DNA of 64,000 nucleotides, from positions 496,001 to 560,000 of the forward strand of contig JAFOMG010000011.1 of NCBI GenBank assembly GCA_017418975.1. Direction: 5' to 3'. The notes under the pieces were generated by a model, which worked only from the letters and a program-made list of their open reading frames with translations, was not told the DNA's origin and searched no databases. Source of the DNA: Sphingomonas sp. (lineage in GTDB: Bacteria > Pseudomonadota > Alphaproteobacteria > Sphingomonadales > Sphingomonadaceae). Below are positions 8,276-15,505 of the stretch, piece by piece. Numbering within the stretch: the first letter of the stretch is position 1; every line of letters begins with the position of its first letter. Made by a program: the position numbers and the translations under genes.

Positions 8276-10057
8276 ATGGACAGGGGCGACGCGTTGCAAT
8301 GGTGGCAGACACGATGGTTCGTGGCGCTCTGCACCTTCATAGCCATCATTCCGCTGCTCTGGCCCCAGATCCCGCCGCTGGTCGATCTGCCCGGCCATAT
8401 GGGGCGCTACCGCGTCCAGTTCACCTATGACCAATATCCCTTCCTCCAGGAATGGTACGACTTTCGCTGGAGCCTGATGGGCAATCTGGGCGTCGACCTG
8501 CTGGTCATCCCGCTGCACCATGTCTTCGGGCTCGAGCTGGCGGTGAAGCTGATCGTCATCGCGATCCCGGCGATGACGGTGGCCGGCATGCTGTGGATCG
8601 CGCGCGAGGTGCATGGCCGCATCCCGGCGACGGCGCTGTTCGCGCTGCCGCTCGCCTATGCCTTCCCCTTCCATTTCGGCTTCGTCAATTTCGCGCTGTC
8701 GATGGCGTTCGCGCTGCTGGCGTTCGGCTGGTGGCTACGGCTGGCGCGGCTGGGCAAGTTCGTCTTCCGCTCGATGGTGTTCCTGCCGATCTCGGTGCTG
8801 ATCTGGGTCTGCCACACTTATGGCTGGGGCCTGCTCGGCATTCTCGCCTTCTCGGCCGAGCTGATCCGCCAGCACGATCTGCGCCGCAATCCGCACGTGC
8901 CGTGGTACAAGGACCTGGTCGGCGGCTGGATCCTGCCCTGGTTCCATGCCGGCCTGCAGTGCGTGGTGCTCGCGCCGCCAGCATTGCTGATGGTGCTGTG
9001 GCGCTCGGGCGGGCACGTCACCGGCCAGACCTTCGACATGTTCAACTGGCGCGCGAAGATGCTGTGGATCACCCAGGTCTTCCGCGATCGCTGGCAGCTG
9101 TTCGACCTGGCCTCGGTGGGGGTGCTGTTCCTGCTGCTGTTCAAGGCGGTGCGCGATCCGAACATCCAATATTCGCGCAACCTCGCGCTGTCGGGCATCT
9201 TCCTCACCCTGGTCTATATCCTCCTGCCGCGCGTCGTGTTCGGATCGGCCTATGCCGACATGCGGCTGGTGCCCTTCCTGCTCGCGATCGGCATCCTCGC
9301 GATCCGGCCCAAGCCGGGCCTGTCGATCCGCGGTGCCGCGACCGTGGCGGCGCTCGGCATGGCCTTTTTCTGCGTCCGCATCGGCGCCACGACCTGGAGC
9401 TTCCTGCTCTACAGCGGCACCTATGACCGCGAGCTCAAGGCGCTCGAGCGCCTGCCCCAGGGGGCCCGGCTGATCAGCTTCGTCGGCGAGACCTGCCGCT
9501 ACGAGTGGAAGCAGACGCGCCTCCAGCACGTTCCCGCGCTCGCGCTCGAGCGCAAGCTCGCCTATACCAACGATCAATGGTCGATGGCCGGCGGGCAGCT
9601 GCTCACCGTGCGCTATGCCGCCGCCAGGCGCTTTGCCCATGATCCGTCGCAGATCGTCACCGACGTGCAGTGCCCGCGCGAATATTGGCGCCCGGTGGCC
9701 TGGGCGCTGGCGCGCTTCCCGCGCGATGCGTTCGACTATGTCTGGATGATCGAGACGCCGGCCTATAATCCGCGCTTCGAGCAGGGGCTGATCCCGTTGT
9801 GGCGCGACGGATCGAGCGCGCTGTTCAAGATCGATCATTCGGTGCCCGCGCCGGTGATCGAGCCGGGCGAGCTGCCGGTGCCGCGCTGGGAGCGCGACAT
9901 CATCCTGCGCGAGGGACATCAGGGCGGCAGCAGCCTGCCCGATCCGGAGGCGAGCCCGGTGCCGGAGGAATCGCCCGAGCCGGTCGCGTCGTCCAGCCCG
10001 TCGCCCACGCCGAGCCCGACGGCCCGGGCGAAGCACCGGGGCAGGGTCCGCCACTAG
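8276..10057 (+). CDS. polytopic membrane protein, paralogue 2, with Pro/Ser-rich C-terminal tail
   Basis: A 593-residue membrane protein, paralogue of the gene nine bases upstream and sharing its landmarks (LPGHMGRYRV, WIAREVHGR, FHFGFVNFAL, FGSAYADMRL, FPRDAFDYVW). About ten hydrophobic segments are followed by a soluble domain containing a CRYEWKQTR segment. It differs by a C-terminal extension of about 75 residues ending in a Glu/Pro/Ser-rich, low-complexity region (SSSPSPTPSPTARAK) and a basic tail. Such tails can be periplasmic spacers or wall/LPS-contacting segments; this is inference. Function is unknown; GT-C-like activity is possible from the position of the PPLVDLPGH loop. Confidence 0.8.
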   Translation: MDRGDALQWWQTRWFVALCTFIAIIPLLWPQIPPLVDLPGHMGRYRVQFTYDQYPFLQEWYDFRWSLMGNLGVDLLVIPLHHVFGLELAVKLIVIAIPAMTVAGMLWIAREVHGRIPATALFALPLAYAFPFHFGFVNFALSMAFALLAFGWWLRLARLGKFVFRSMVFLPISVLIWVCHTYGWGLLGILAFSAELIRQHDLRRNPHVPWYKDLVGGWILPWFHAGLQCVVLAPPALLMVLWRSGGHVTGQTFDMFNWRAKMLWITQVFRDRWQLFDLASVGVLFLLLFKAVRDPNIQYSRNLALSGIFLTLVYILLPRVVFGSAYADMRLVPFLLAIGILAIRPKPGLSIRGAATVAALGMAFFCVRIGATTWSFLLYSGTYDRELKALERLPQGARLISFVGETCRYEWKQTRLQHVPALALERKLAYTNDQWSMAGGQLLTVRYAAARRFAHDPSQIVTDVQCPREYWRPVAWALARFPRDAFDYVWMIETPAYNPRFEQGLIPLWRDGSSALFKIDHSVPAPVIEPGELPVPRWERDIILREGHQGGSSLPDPEASPVPEESPEPVASSSPSPTPSPTARAKHRGRVRH

Positions 10058-10078
10058 GCCGGATCCGCCCCGGCGCGC

Positions 10079-10144
10079 CTTTCCCCCTCGATCGAACCCG
10101 CGCGGGAAGCGAAGACAGGGGGCCGTGGCGTAAACTTCCGCGGC
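10079..10144. repeat. two-part dispersed intergenic repeat, copy A
   Basis: Two conserved blocks, CTTTCCCCCTCGATCGAACC at 10079 and CCGTGGCGTAAACTTCCGCG at 10123. Near-identical blocks in the same order lie at 46030 and 46087. The copy sits between two convergent genes. Confidence 0.6.
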
Positions 10145-10211
10145 GCGCGCCGGCGGCGAATCATTCCGGTGCCCGGGCCCTGCCGGGGCGATGCGGCGGC
10201 GCGCCCCGCGC

Positions 10212-11336
10212 CTAGCAGCCGTGCCGGAAGGGCGTCAGCTCGCCGAGATATTCCTGTTCCTGCGCCACTGCCTCGCGCTCGCGCTCCAGATAGTCGGCGA
10301 CGGCGCGGCGGAAGCCCGGATCGGGGAGGTAATGTGCCGACCAGGTGGTCACCGGCGCATAGCCGCGCGCGAGCTTGTGCTCGCCCTGCGCGCCCGCCTC
10401 CACCCGAGCCAGGCCGCGCGCGATCGCGGCGTCGATCGCCTGATAATAGCAGAGCTCGAAATGCAGGAAGGGCACTTCCTCGATCGCCCCCCAATAGCGG
10501 CCGTAGAGCGCGTCCGCGCCGATCAGGTTGAGGGCGCCGGCGATCGGCCGCCCGTCGCGCTCGGCCAGGATCAGCAGCACCTTGTCCGCCATCTCGCCGC
10601 CCAGCAGCGAGAAGAAGTCGCGGGTCAGATAGGGGCGGCCCCATTTGCGGCTGCCCGTGTCCTGATAGAAGGCCCAGAAGGCATCCCAATGCGCCTCGGT
10701 GATCTCGGCGCCGCACAGATGGCGGATGGTCAGGCCCGCCACCGCCGCCGCGCGCTCCTTGCGGATCGCCTTGCGCTTGCGGCTGGCAAGGTCGCCCAGG
10801 AACTCGTCGAAGCTGCGATAGCCTTTGTTCGCCCAATGGAACTGGGTGCCGGCGCGGATCAGCCAGCCGGCTTGCTCGAACAGGGGCAGCTGGTCCGGCT
10901 CGAGAAAGGTGACGTGCGCCGAGGACAGCCGGTTCCGGTCGGTCACCGCCTCGATCCCCGCGATCAGGCCGGGCGCCAGCGCGCCGTCGCGCAGCAGCAG
11001 CCGCGGGCCCGGCACGGGCGTGAAGGGCACGGCGATCTGGAGCTTGGGATAATATCGGCCGCCCGCCTGCTCCCAGGCCTCGGCCCAGGCATGGTCGAAG
11101 ACATATTCGCCCTGGCTGTGGCTCTTGGCATAGGCCGGCGCGATCGCCGCGGGGATGCCGCGCGCGTCCTCGATCACGATCGGCAGCGATTGCCAGCCGG
11201 CGCGCGGGCTCACCGATCCCGAGCGCTCGAGGATCGAAAGAAAGCCATGGCCGACGAACGGGTTGCGCGCACCCGCGCACGCGTCCCAATCCCCCGGCGG
11301 GATCGAGCTTACGCCATCGGCGATACGGGCGGTCAC
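10212..11336 (-). CDS. DUF482/FemAB-like GNAT-fold acyltransferase
   Basis: A 374-residue protein of the peptidogalycan/FemAB-like DUF482 family (GNAT fold, cytoplasmic). Seen: the N-terminal DWDACAGARNPFVGHGFL block typical of the family, the conserved SHSQGEYVFDHAWAEAWE segment, FHWANKGYRSFDEFLGDL followed by the basic ASRKRKAIRKER stretch, LLILAERDGRPIAGALNL in the acyltransferase core and the C-terminal GEHKLARGYAP motif. Homologues are predicted to move amino-acyl or acyl groups, but the substrate is not established. GTG at 11336 was chosen because homologues begin near the VTARIADGVSSIP segment; a TTG start at 11387 would add 17 residues. It converges on the membrane-protein operon. Confidence 0.85.
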   Translation of the reverse strand: MTARIADGVSSIPPGDWDACAGARNPFVGHGFLSILERSGSVSPRAGWQSLPIVIEDARGIPAAIAPAYAKSHSQGEYVFDHAWAEAWEQAGGRYYPKLQIAVPFTPVPGPRLLLRDGALAPGLIAGIEAVTDRNRLSSAHVTFLEPDQLPLFEQAGWLIRAGTQFHWANKGYRSFDEFLGDLASRKRKAIRKERAAAVAGLTIRHLCGAEITEAHWDAFWAFYQDTGSRKWGRPYLTRDFFSLLGGEMADKVLLILAERDGRPIAGALNLIGADALYGRYWGAIEEVPFLHFELCYYQAIDAAIARGLARVEAGAQGEHKLARGYAPVTTWSAHYLPDPGFRRAVADYLEREREAVAQEQEYLGELTPFRHGC

Positions 11337-11420
11337 GGAAGCGGCGGGCACGGCATCCAGATAGGGATGAGGCCCGGCAAAGGGCAATGGCCTGCGTACG
11401 GGACTCGATCAGCCAACCCC

Positions 11421-11554
11421 GTCATCCCCGCGGAGGCGGGGATCCAGGGTAGCGCAGGGCAAGGACCCTGCCAGGCGAGCGCTTCCCGGAGGGCAAGAAC
11501 TTGACCGCGCACAATCCGCCCGTGGCCCTGGATCCCCGCCTTCGCGGGGATGAC
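11421..11554. repeat. nested REP pair forming a ~130-bp imperfect palindrome
   Basis: Two REP-like hairpins (cores 11424-11443 and 11532-11551) lie in opposite orientation. The flanks are also inverted: GTCATCCCC...ATCCAGGG on the left against CCCTGGAT...GGGGATGAC on the right. The central ~75 bases contain a smaller hairpin (GCAGGG/CCCTGC). The element lies between the 5' end of the DUF482 gene and the 3' end of mscS. It resembles BIME-type paired REPs. Confidence 0.7.
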
Positions 11555-11587
11555 GAAAGAAACCAAGGCCTTGATCGAGTATGGACC

Positions 11588-12859
11588 TCAGCCTCGCTTC
11601 GCTTCGTCCCCGAGCAGCCGTACCTCGCGCTGCGGCAGGGCGAGGGAGATGCCGTGCTCCTGGAACATCACCCAGAGCCGGTTGAGCACGTCGCTCTTCA
11701 CATTGCCGACGCCGCTTTCGGGATCGCTGATCCAGGTGAGGATCTCATGCTCCACGCCGCTTTCGCCAAAGGCGGCGAGGCGCACATTGGTGGGCGGATC
11801 GTCGAGCGCGCGCGGGCTTTCCTTCGCTGCGCGCAGCATCAGCGCCTGGGCGAGCTTGAGGTCGGAATCATAGGCGACGGTCACCGGGATGCGGACGCGG
11901 ACGTTGCGATCGGTGTACGACCAGTTCTCCACTTCCTGGGTCATCAGGATCTCGTTGGGGATCAGATGCTCCTTGCCGTCGCGCGTGACGACGCTCACCG
12001 CGCGCACGCCGATCTTGTTCACCCAGCCGAAGCTGTCGCCCACCACGATCACGTCGCCCGGCTTGATCGAGCGATCCATCAGCAGGATGATTCCGGCGAT
12101 CAGGTTGCCGATCGTCTTCTGCAGGCCGAAGCCGATGGCCAGGCCGAACGCGCCCGAGAAGACGGTGAAGGCGGTCAGGTCGATCTCGAGCAGGTCGATA
12201 CCGACGAAGAAGGCGACGACCACCGCGGCGATCGCGGCCAGCTTCTGGAAAAGCAGCTTCTGCGTGGGATCGAAGCCGCGCGCGCCGGCGATCCACCGCG
12301 TCAGCATCCGGTTGAACAGGCGCACCCCGGCGAAGAGCAGCAGCACGGTGACGGCGATGCTGAGCAGCGACAGCAGCGTGAGCCGGCGCTGGCCGATCTG
12401 GACGCCGACCCGGTCGAGCGTGTCCTGCGTCGCCGCGAACCCGCCGATCGCGTGGCTCAATATGGCGGCGAAGGCGATGGCGGCCACACCCCAGGCGATC
12501 CAGCGCGGCAGGTTGAGCCCGCGCAGCACCGCGACGGTGAACAGGGCGGCGGCGGCCCCGGTGGCGAAGCCCAGCCCCAGCGCGGCGAGCGGGTGCCAGG
12601 GCCAGGCGGAGAGGAGGATGCCGAGCAGCAGCGTCGCTACCCCGTGGCGAATCACGTCGCAGATGCGCCCGCTGAACAGGGGGCCGTGATCCGCGTCGCG
12701 CGACCAATATTCGGCGATGCGCCCGCCGATCCTGCGGCCGGCGAACCAGCCGAGCGCCAGGGCGACGATGGCGAGCGCGGCGGCGATGCCGGCTTCGGAC
12801 AGTTCGGGCGGTGAGGGAAGGTCGTGCCCCGCCAGCCAGTCGCCGAACCGCTGCATCAT
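11588..12859 (-). CDS. MscS-family mechanosensitive ion channel
   Basis: A 423-residue inner-membrane channel of the MscS family, which opens under membrane tension at hypo-osmotic shock. Several N-terminal hydrophobic helices precede the pore-lining helix (FTVFSGAFGLAIGFGLQKTI, rich in Gly/Ala as in MscS TM3). The beta domain follows with IKPGDVIVVGDSFGWVNKIG and the RDGKEHLIPNEILMT motif, then the cytoplasmic alpha/beta domain. It is longer at the N-terminus than E. coli MscS (286 residues), as in multi-helix MscS relatives. The start ATG (12857-12859) overlaps the stop of metC as ATGA, making it the third gene of an sseA-metC-mscS operon. The link to sulfur genes may be only positional. 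Confidence 0.92.
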   Translation of the reverse strand: MMQRFGDWLAGHDLPSPPELSEAGIAAALAIVALALGWFAGRRIGGRIAEYWSRDADHGPLFSGRICDVIRHGVATLLLGILLSAWPWHPLAALGLGFATGAAAALFTVAVLRGLNLPRWIAWGVAAIAFAAILSHAIGGFAATQDTLDRVGVQIGQRRLTLLSLLSIAVTVLLLFAGVRLFNRMLTRWIAGARGFDPTQKLLFQKLAAIAAVVVAFFVGIDLLEIDLTAFTVFSGAFGLAIGFGLQKTIGNLIAGIILLMDRSIKPGDVIVVGDSFGWVNKIGVRAVSVVTRDGKEHLIPNEILMTQEVENWSYTDRNVRVRIPVTVAYDSDLKLAQALMLRAAKESPRALDDPPTNVRLAAFGESGVEHEILTWISDPESGVGNVKSDVLNRLWVMFQEHGISLALPQREVRLLGDEAKRG

Positions 12860-14040
12860 CCACGCATCCGGGCGAAGCGGGCCAGCCCCTGTTCGAGGTC
12901 GGCGATCAGGTCGTCCGGATCCTCGAGCCCGATCTGGAGGCGGACGACCGGCCCTTCCGCCTTCCACTCGGTGGCGGTGCGGAAGCGTTGCGGATCGACC
13001 GGCAGGGCGAGGCTCTCATAGCCGCCCCAGCTATAGCCGATCCCGAAATGCTCCAGGCCGTCGATCAGTGCGGCGCGTTCCTTCTCGCCGCCGCCGGCGA
13101 GGACGAAGGAGAACAGGCCGGCGGGGCCCTTGAAGTCGCGGTGGAAGATTTCGTGCCCCGGGCAATCGGGCAGCGCCGGGTGGAGCACGCGCGCCACTTC
13201 GGGGCGCGTGCGGAGCCATTCGGCGATCCGCAGCGCCGCCCGGCCATGCTGCTCGAGCCGGATCGCCATGGTGCGCAGGCCGCGCGCGCCCAGCCAGGCA
13301 TCGTCGGGGCTGGCCGTCTGGCCGAGCTGGTAGGTGGTGTCGCGCAGCGCCTGGTACTTGCCCCGGGCGGCGGTGACCGAGCCCAGCATCACGTCGGAAT
13401 GGCCGACGACATATTTGGTCGCGGCAAGGATCGTATAGTCGATCCCGCGCGCGATTGCCGGGAAGAGCAGGGGCGTCGCCCAGGTATTGTCGAGCACCGT
13501 GGCGATGCCGCGATCCCTGGCCACCGCGACGATCGCCGGCACGTCCTGCACTTCGAAGGTCAGGCTGCCGGGGCTCTCCAGGAAGATCACCCGGGTATTC
13601 TCGCGGCACAGCGCCGCGATGCCTTCGCCGATCAGCGGATCATAATAGCTGGTCTCGATCCCCATGCGCCGGAGCAGGCCGTTGGCGAAGTTGCGCGTCG
13701 GGTCGTAGCTGCTGTCGGGGAGCAGCAGATGATCGCCCGGCGAGAGCAGGGCGAGCAGGGTCGAGGCGATCGCGGCGACGCCGGACGGGTAGAGCAGCGT
13801 CGCCTCGGCGCCCGGCTCGAGCTCGGTCAGCGCATCGGCGAGCGACCATTGGGTCGGCGTGCCCCGCCGGCCGTAGAACAGCCGGTGATGGGTATCGCTG
13901 GCGCCGCTGGCGCGCAGATGCGCCACATCGTCGTAAAGGATCGTCGAGGCGCGCCACACCGGCGGGTTGACGATGCCCTGGGTCCATTCCTTGCGCCGGC
14001 CGGCGGCGACGACCTTGGTCTTGTCCTGCTTCTCGCTCAT
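12856..14040 (-). CDS. metC: cystathionine beta-lyase (PLP-dependent)
   Basis: A 394-residue Cys/Met-metabolism PLP enzyme. It is predicted to cleave cystathionine to homocysteine, pyruvate and ammonia in methionine synthesis. Seen: YGRRGTPTQ near residue 57 (phosphate-binding Tyr/Arg), LYPSGVAAI, DNTWATPLLFPAIARG (PLP-ring Asp) and ILAATKYVVGHSDVMLGS with the Schiff-base Lys of ATKY. The C-terminal domain has SWGGYESLALP, usual for MetC-type members rather than cystathionine gamma-synthases. ATGA overlaps link it upstream to the mercaptopyruvate sulfurtransferase and downstream to mscS, giving a sulfur amino-acid operon. Cysteine desulfhydrase activity would be compatible. Confidence 0.92.
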   Translation of the reverse strand: MSEKQDKTKVVAAGRRKEWTQGIVNPPVWRASTILYDDVAHLRASGASDTHHRLFYGRRGTPTQWSLADALTELEPGAEATLLYPSGVAAIASTLLALLSPGDHLLLPDSSYDPTRNFANGLLRRMGIETSYYDPLIGEGIAALCRENTRVIFLESPGSLTFEVQDVPAIVAVARDRGIATVLDNTWATPLLFPAIARGIDYTILAATKYVVGHSDVMLGSVTAARGKYQALRDTTYQLGQTASPDDAWLGARGLRTMAIRLEQHGRAALRIAEWLRTRPEVARVLHPALPDCPGHEIFHRDFKGPAGLFSFVLAGGGEKERAALIDGLEHFGIGYSWGGYESLALPVDPQRFRTATEWKAEGPVVRLQIGLEDPDDLIADLEQGLARFARMRG

Positions 14041-14861
14041 GCCGGGCCCAATGCCTTGGCGGTCTCGGGACGGCTACCCCATTCGGTCCAGCTGCCGTCG
14101 TACAGCGCGGCTTCGTTGTCGAGCAGGTGTGCGCCGAACGCCAGGATCGCGGCGGTGATGCCCGAGCCGCAGGTGGTGACCAGCGGGCGAGCGAGGTCGA
14201 TGCCATGATCCTCGAACACGGCGCGGATATGATCGCGGGGCTTCCAGGTGCCGTCGGGGTTGAAGAACTTCGGATAAGGGACGTTGCGCGATCCCGGGAT
14301 ATGGCCCGCCGCGACTTCGGGGCGCGGATCGGCTTCCTCGCCGGTGAAGCGCGCGGCCGAGCGGGCATCGGCGATCTGCCCGGTCTCGGCCTTCATCTCG
14401 TCGAGCGTGCGCGCCCGCGCCTTGGGCGGGCGAGGCTGGAAATTGCCCGGCTCGGCCCGGTGCGGGCCGCTTTCCACGGCGCGGCCTTCCGCCTTCCACT
14501 TGGCCATGCCGCCGTCGAGCAGCGCCACGTCGACGCCGGCGAGCCGCAGCACCCACCAGGCGCGGCACGACGTGTGGTGCGGGCCATTGTCGTAGAGGAT
14601 GATCGGCGTCTCGGTGTCGGCGCCCAGCGCGCGCAGCCGCTCGGCGATCCTGGCGACGGTCGGCATGGTCGAGGGGAGCGGGCTGGTCTCGTCGATCAGC
14701 GTGTCGAGATCGAGGAAGCGCGCGCCGGCGATATGCTCCGCCTCGAACTCGGCGCGGGGGTTGCGCGGCGGCGATCCGGGGATCGTCGAGCTATAGGTTG
14801 CATCGAGCACCAGCACATCATCGGCGCCGGCCAGCCATTCGGTCGTAACGAGCCCGTCCAT
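14037..14861 (-). CDS. sseA: 3-mercaptopyruvate sulfurtransferase (tandem rhodanese)
   Basis: A 274-residue protein with two rhodanese domains. The N-terminal, inactive domain has VLDATY, HIAGARFLDLDTLID and ILYDNGPHHTSCRAWWVL. The C-terminal, catalytic domain has HIPGSRNVPYPKFF and the active-site loop TTCGSGITA. The CG(S/T)G(V/I)TA loop is the signature of 3-mercaptopyruvate sulfurtransferases, whereas thiosulfate enzymes carry CRKGVTA. It transfers sulfur from mercaptopyruvate to thiols or cyanide. ATG at 14861 was chosen because AGGA lies about ten bases upstream; a longer open frame to 14897 lacks this. First gene of an overlapping operon with metC and mscS, divergent from queF. Confidence 0.93.
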   Translation of the reverse strand: MDGLVTTEWLAGADDVLVLDATYSSTIPGSPPRNPRAEFEAEHIAGARFLDLDTLIDETSPLPSTMPTVARIAERLRALGADTETPIILYDNGPHHTSCRAWWVLRLAGVDVALLDGGMAKWKAEGRAVESGPHRAEPGNFQPRPPKARARTLDEMKAETGQIADARSAARFTGEEADPRPEVAAGHIPGSRNVPYPKFFNPDGTWKPRDHIRAVFEDHGIDLARPLVTTCGSGITAAILAFGAHLLDNEAALYDGSWTEWGSRPETAKALGPA

Positions 14862-14905
14862 GGAAAGCGTCCTAGAAGGATGCAAAGCGCTCCGCAAACG
14901 CCTAC

Positions 14906-15361
14906 ATGGCCGGGATGGACGCCAAGCATCTCGGAAAAGCCTCGATCCTTCCCGCCACGCCGGAGGAAGCCGAGCTCGATTACGTGCCCAATCCGCGCAA
15001 GGGCACGCGCTATCTCATCCGTTTCGCGGCACCCGAGTTCACTTCGCTCTGCCCGATCACCGGCCAGCCGGATTTCGCGCATCTGGTGCTCGACTATGTG
15101 CCGAACGACACGATCGTCGAGTCCAAGTCGCTCAAGCTGTTCCTGGGCAGCTTCCGCAACCATGGCGCCTTTCATGAGGATTGCACCGTCGGCATCGGCC
15201 AGCGCCTGTTCGACGAGATGCAGCCGGAATGGCTCCGGATCGGCGGCTATTGGTATCCGCGCGGCGGCATACCGATCGACGTCTTCTGGCAATCCGGCAC
15301 ACCGCCGGAGGGTGTCTGGATACCGGATCAGGGGGTTCCGGGCTATCGCGGCCGCGGCTGA
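14906..15361 (+). CDS. queF: NADPH-dependent 7-cyano-7-deazaguanine (preQ0) reductase QueF
   Basis: Reduces the nitrile of preQ0 to the amine preQ1 in queuosine tRNA-modification synthesis. At 151 residues it is the short, unimodular (YkvM-type) QueF of the tunnelling fold. Seen: [14 protein letters not shown] with the catalytic Cys that forms the thioimide, the QueF motif [15 protein letters not shown] that binds NADPH, and HEDCTV. ATG at 14906 or 14915 may be the true start; neither has a strong Shine-Dalgarno. It is divergent from sseA, with 44 bp between the starts. No other queuosine gene lies in the window. Confidence 0.95.
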   Translation: MAGMDAKHLGKASILPATPEEAELDYVPNPRKGTRYLIRFAAPEFTSLCPITGQPDFAHLVLDYVPNDTIVESKSLKLFLGSFRNHGAFHEDCTVGIGQRLFDEMQPEWLRIGGYWYPRGGIPIDVFWQSGTPPEGVWIPDQGVPGYRGRG

Positions 15362-15397
15362 ACGCCGGATTTACAAGGCGACCGGACGGTCGTATTC

Positions 15398-15412
15398 TGC
15401 TGCATTGCAGCA
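15398..15412. promoter_or_regulatory. inverted repeat upstream of the GT4 gene
   Basis: Perfect palindrome TGCTGC-ATT-GCAGCA in an AT-richer stretch about 95 bases before the glycosyltransferase start. It could be an operator half-site pair or a short hairpin. Only the symmetry is seen; any regulator is inference. Confidence 0.35.
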
Positions 15413-15505
15413 TGATGAAACCTTATTGAAAATAGTTGGTTTGGAAGGGCGAGCGTGGGGCTTACGCGCAATTGAGTTTGCGATAGCGAAGGGAAAGATC
15501 GGCGC

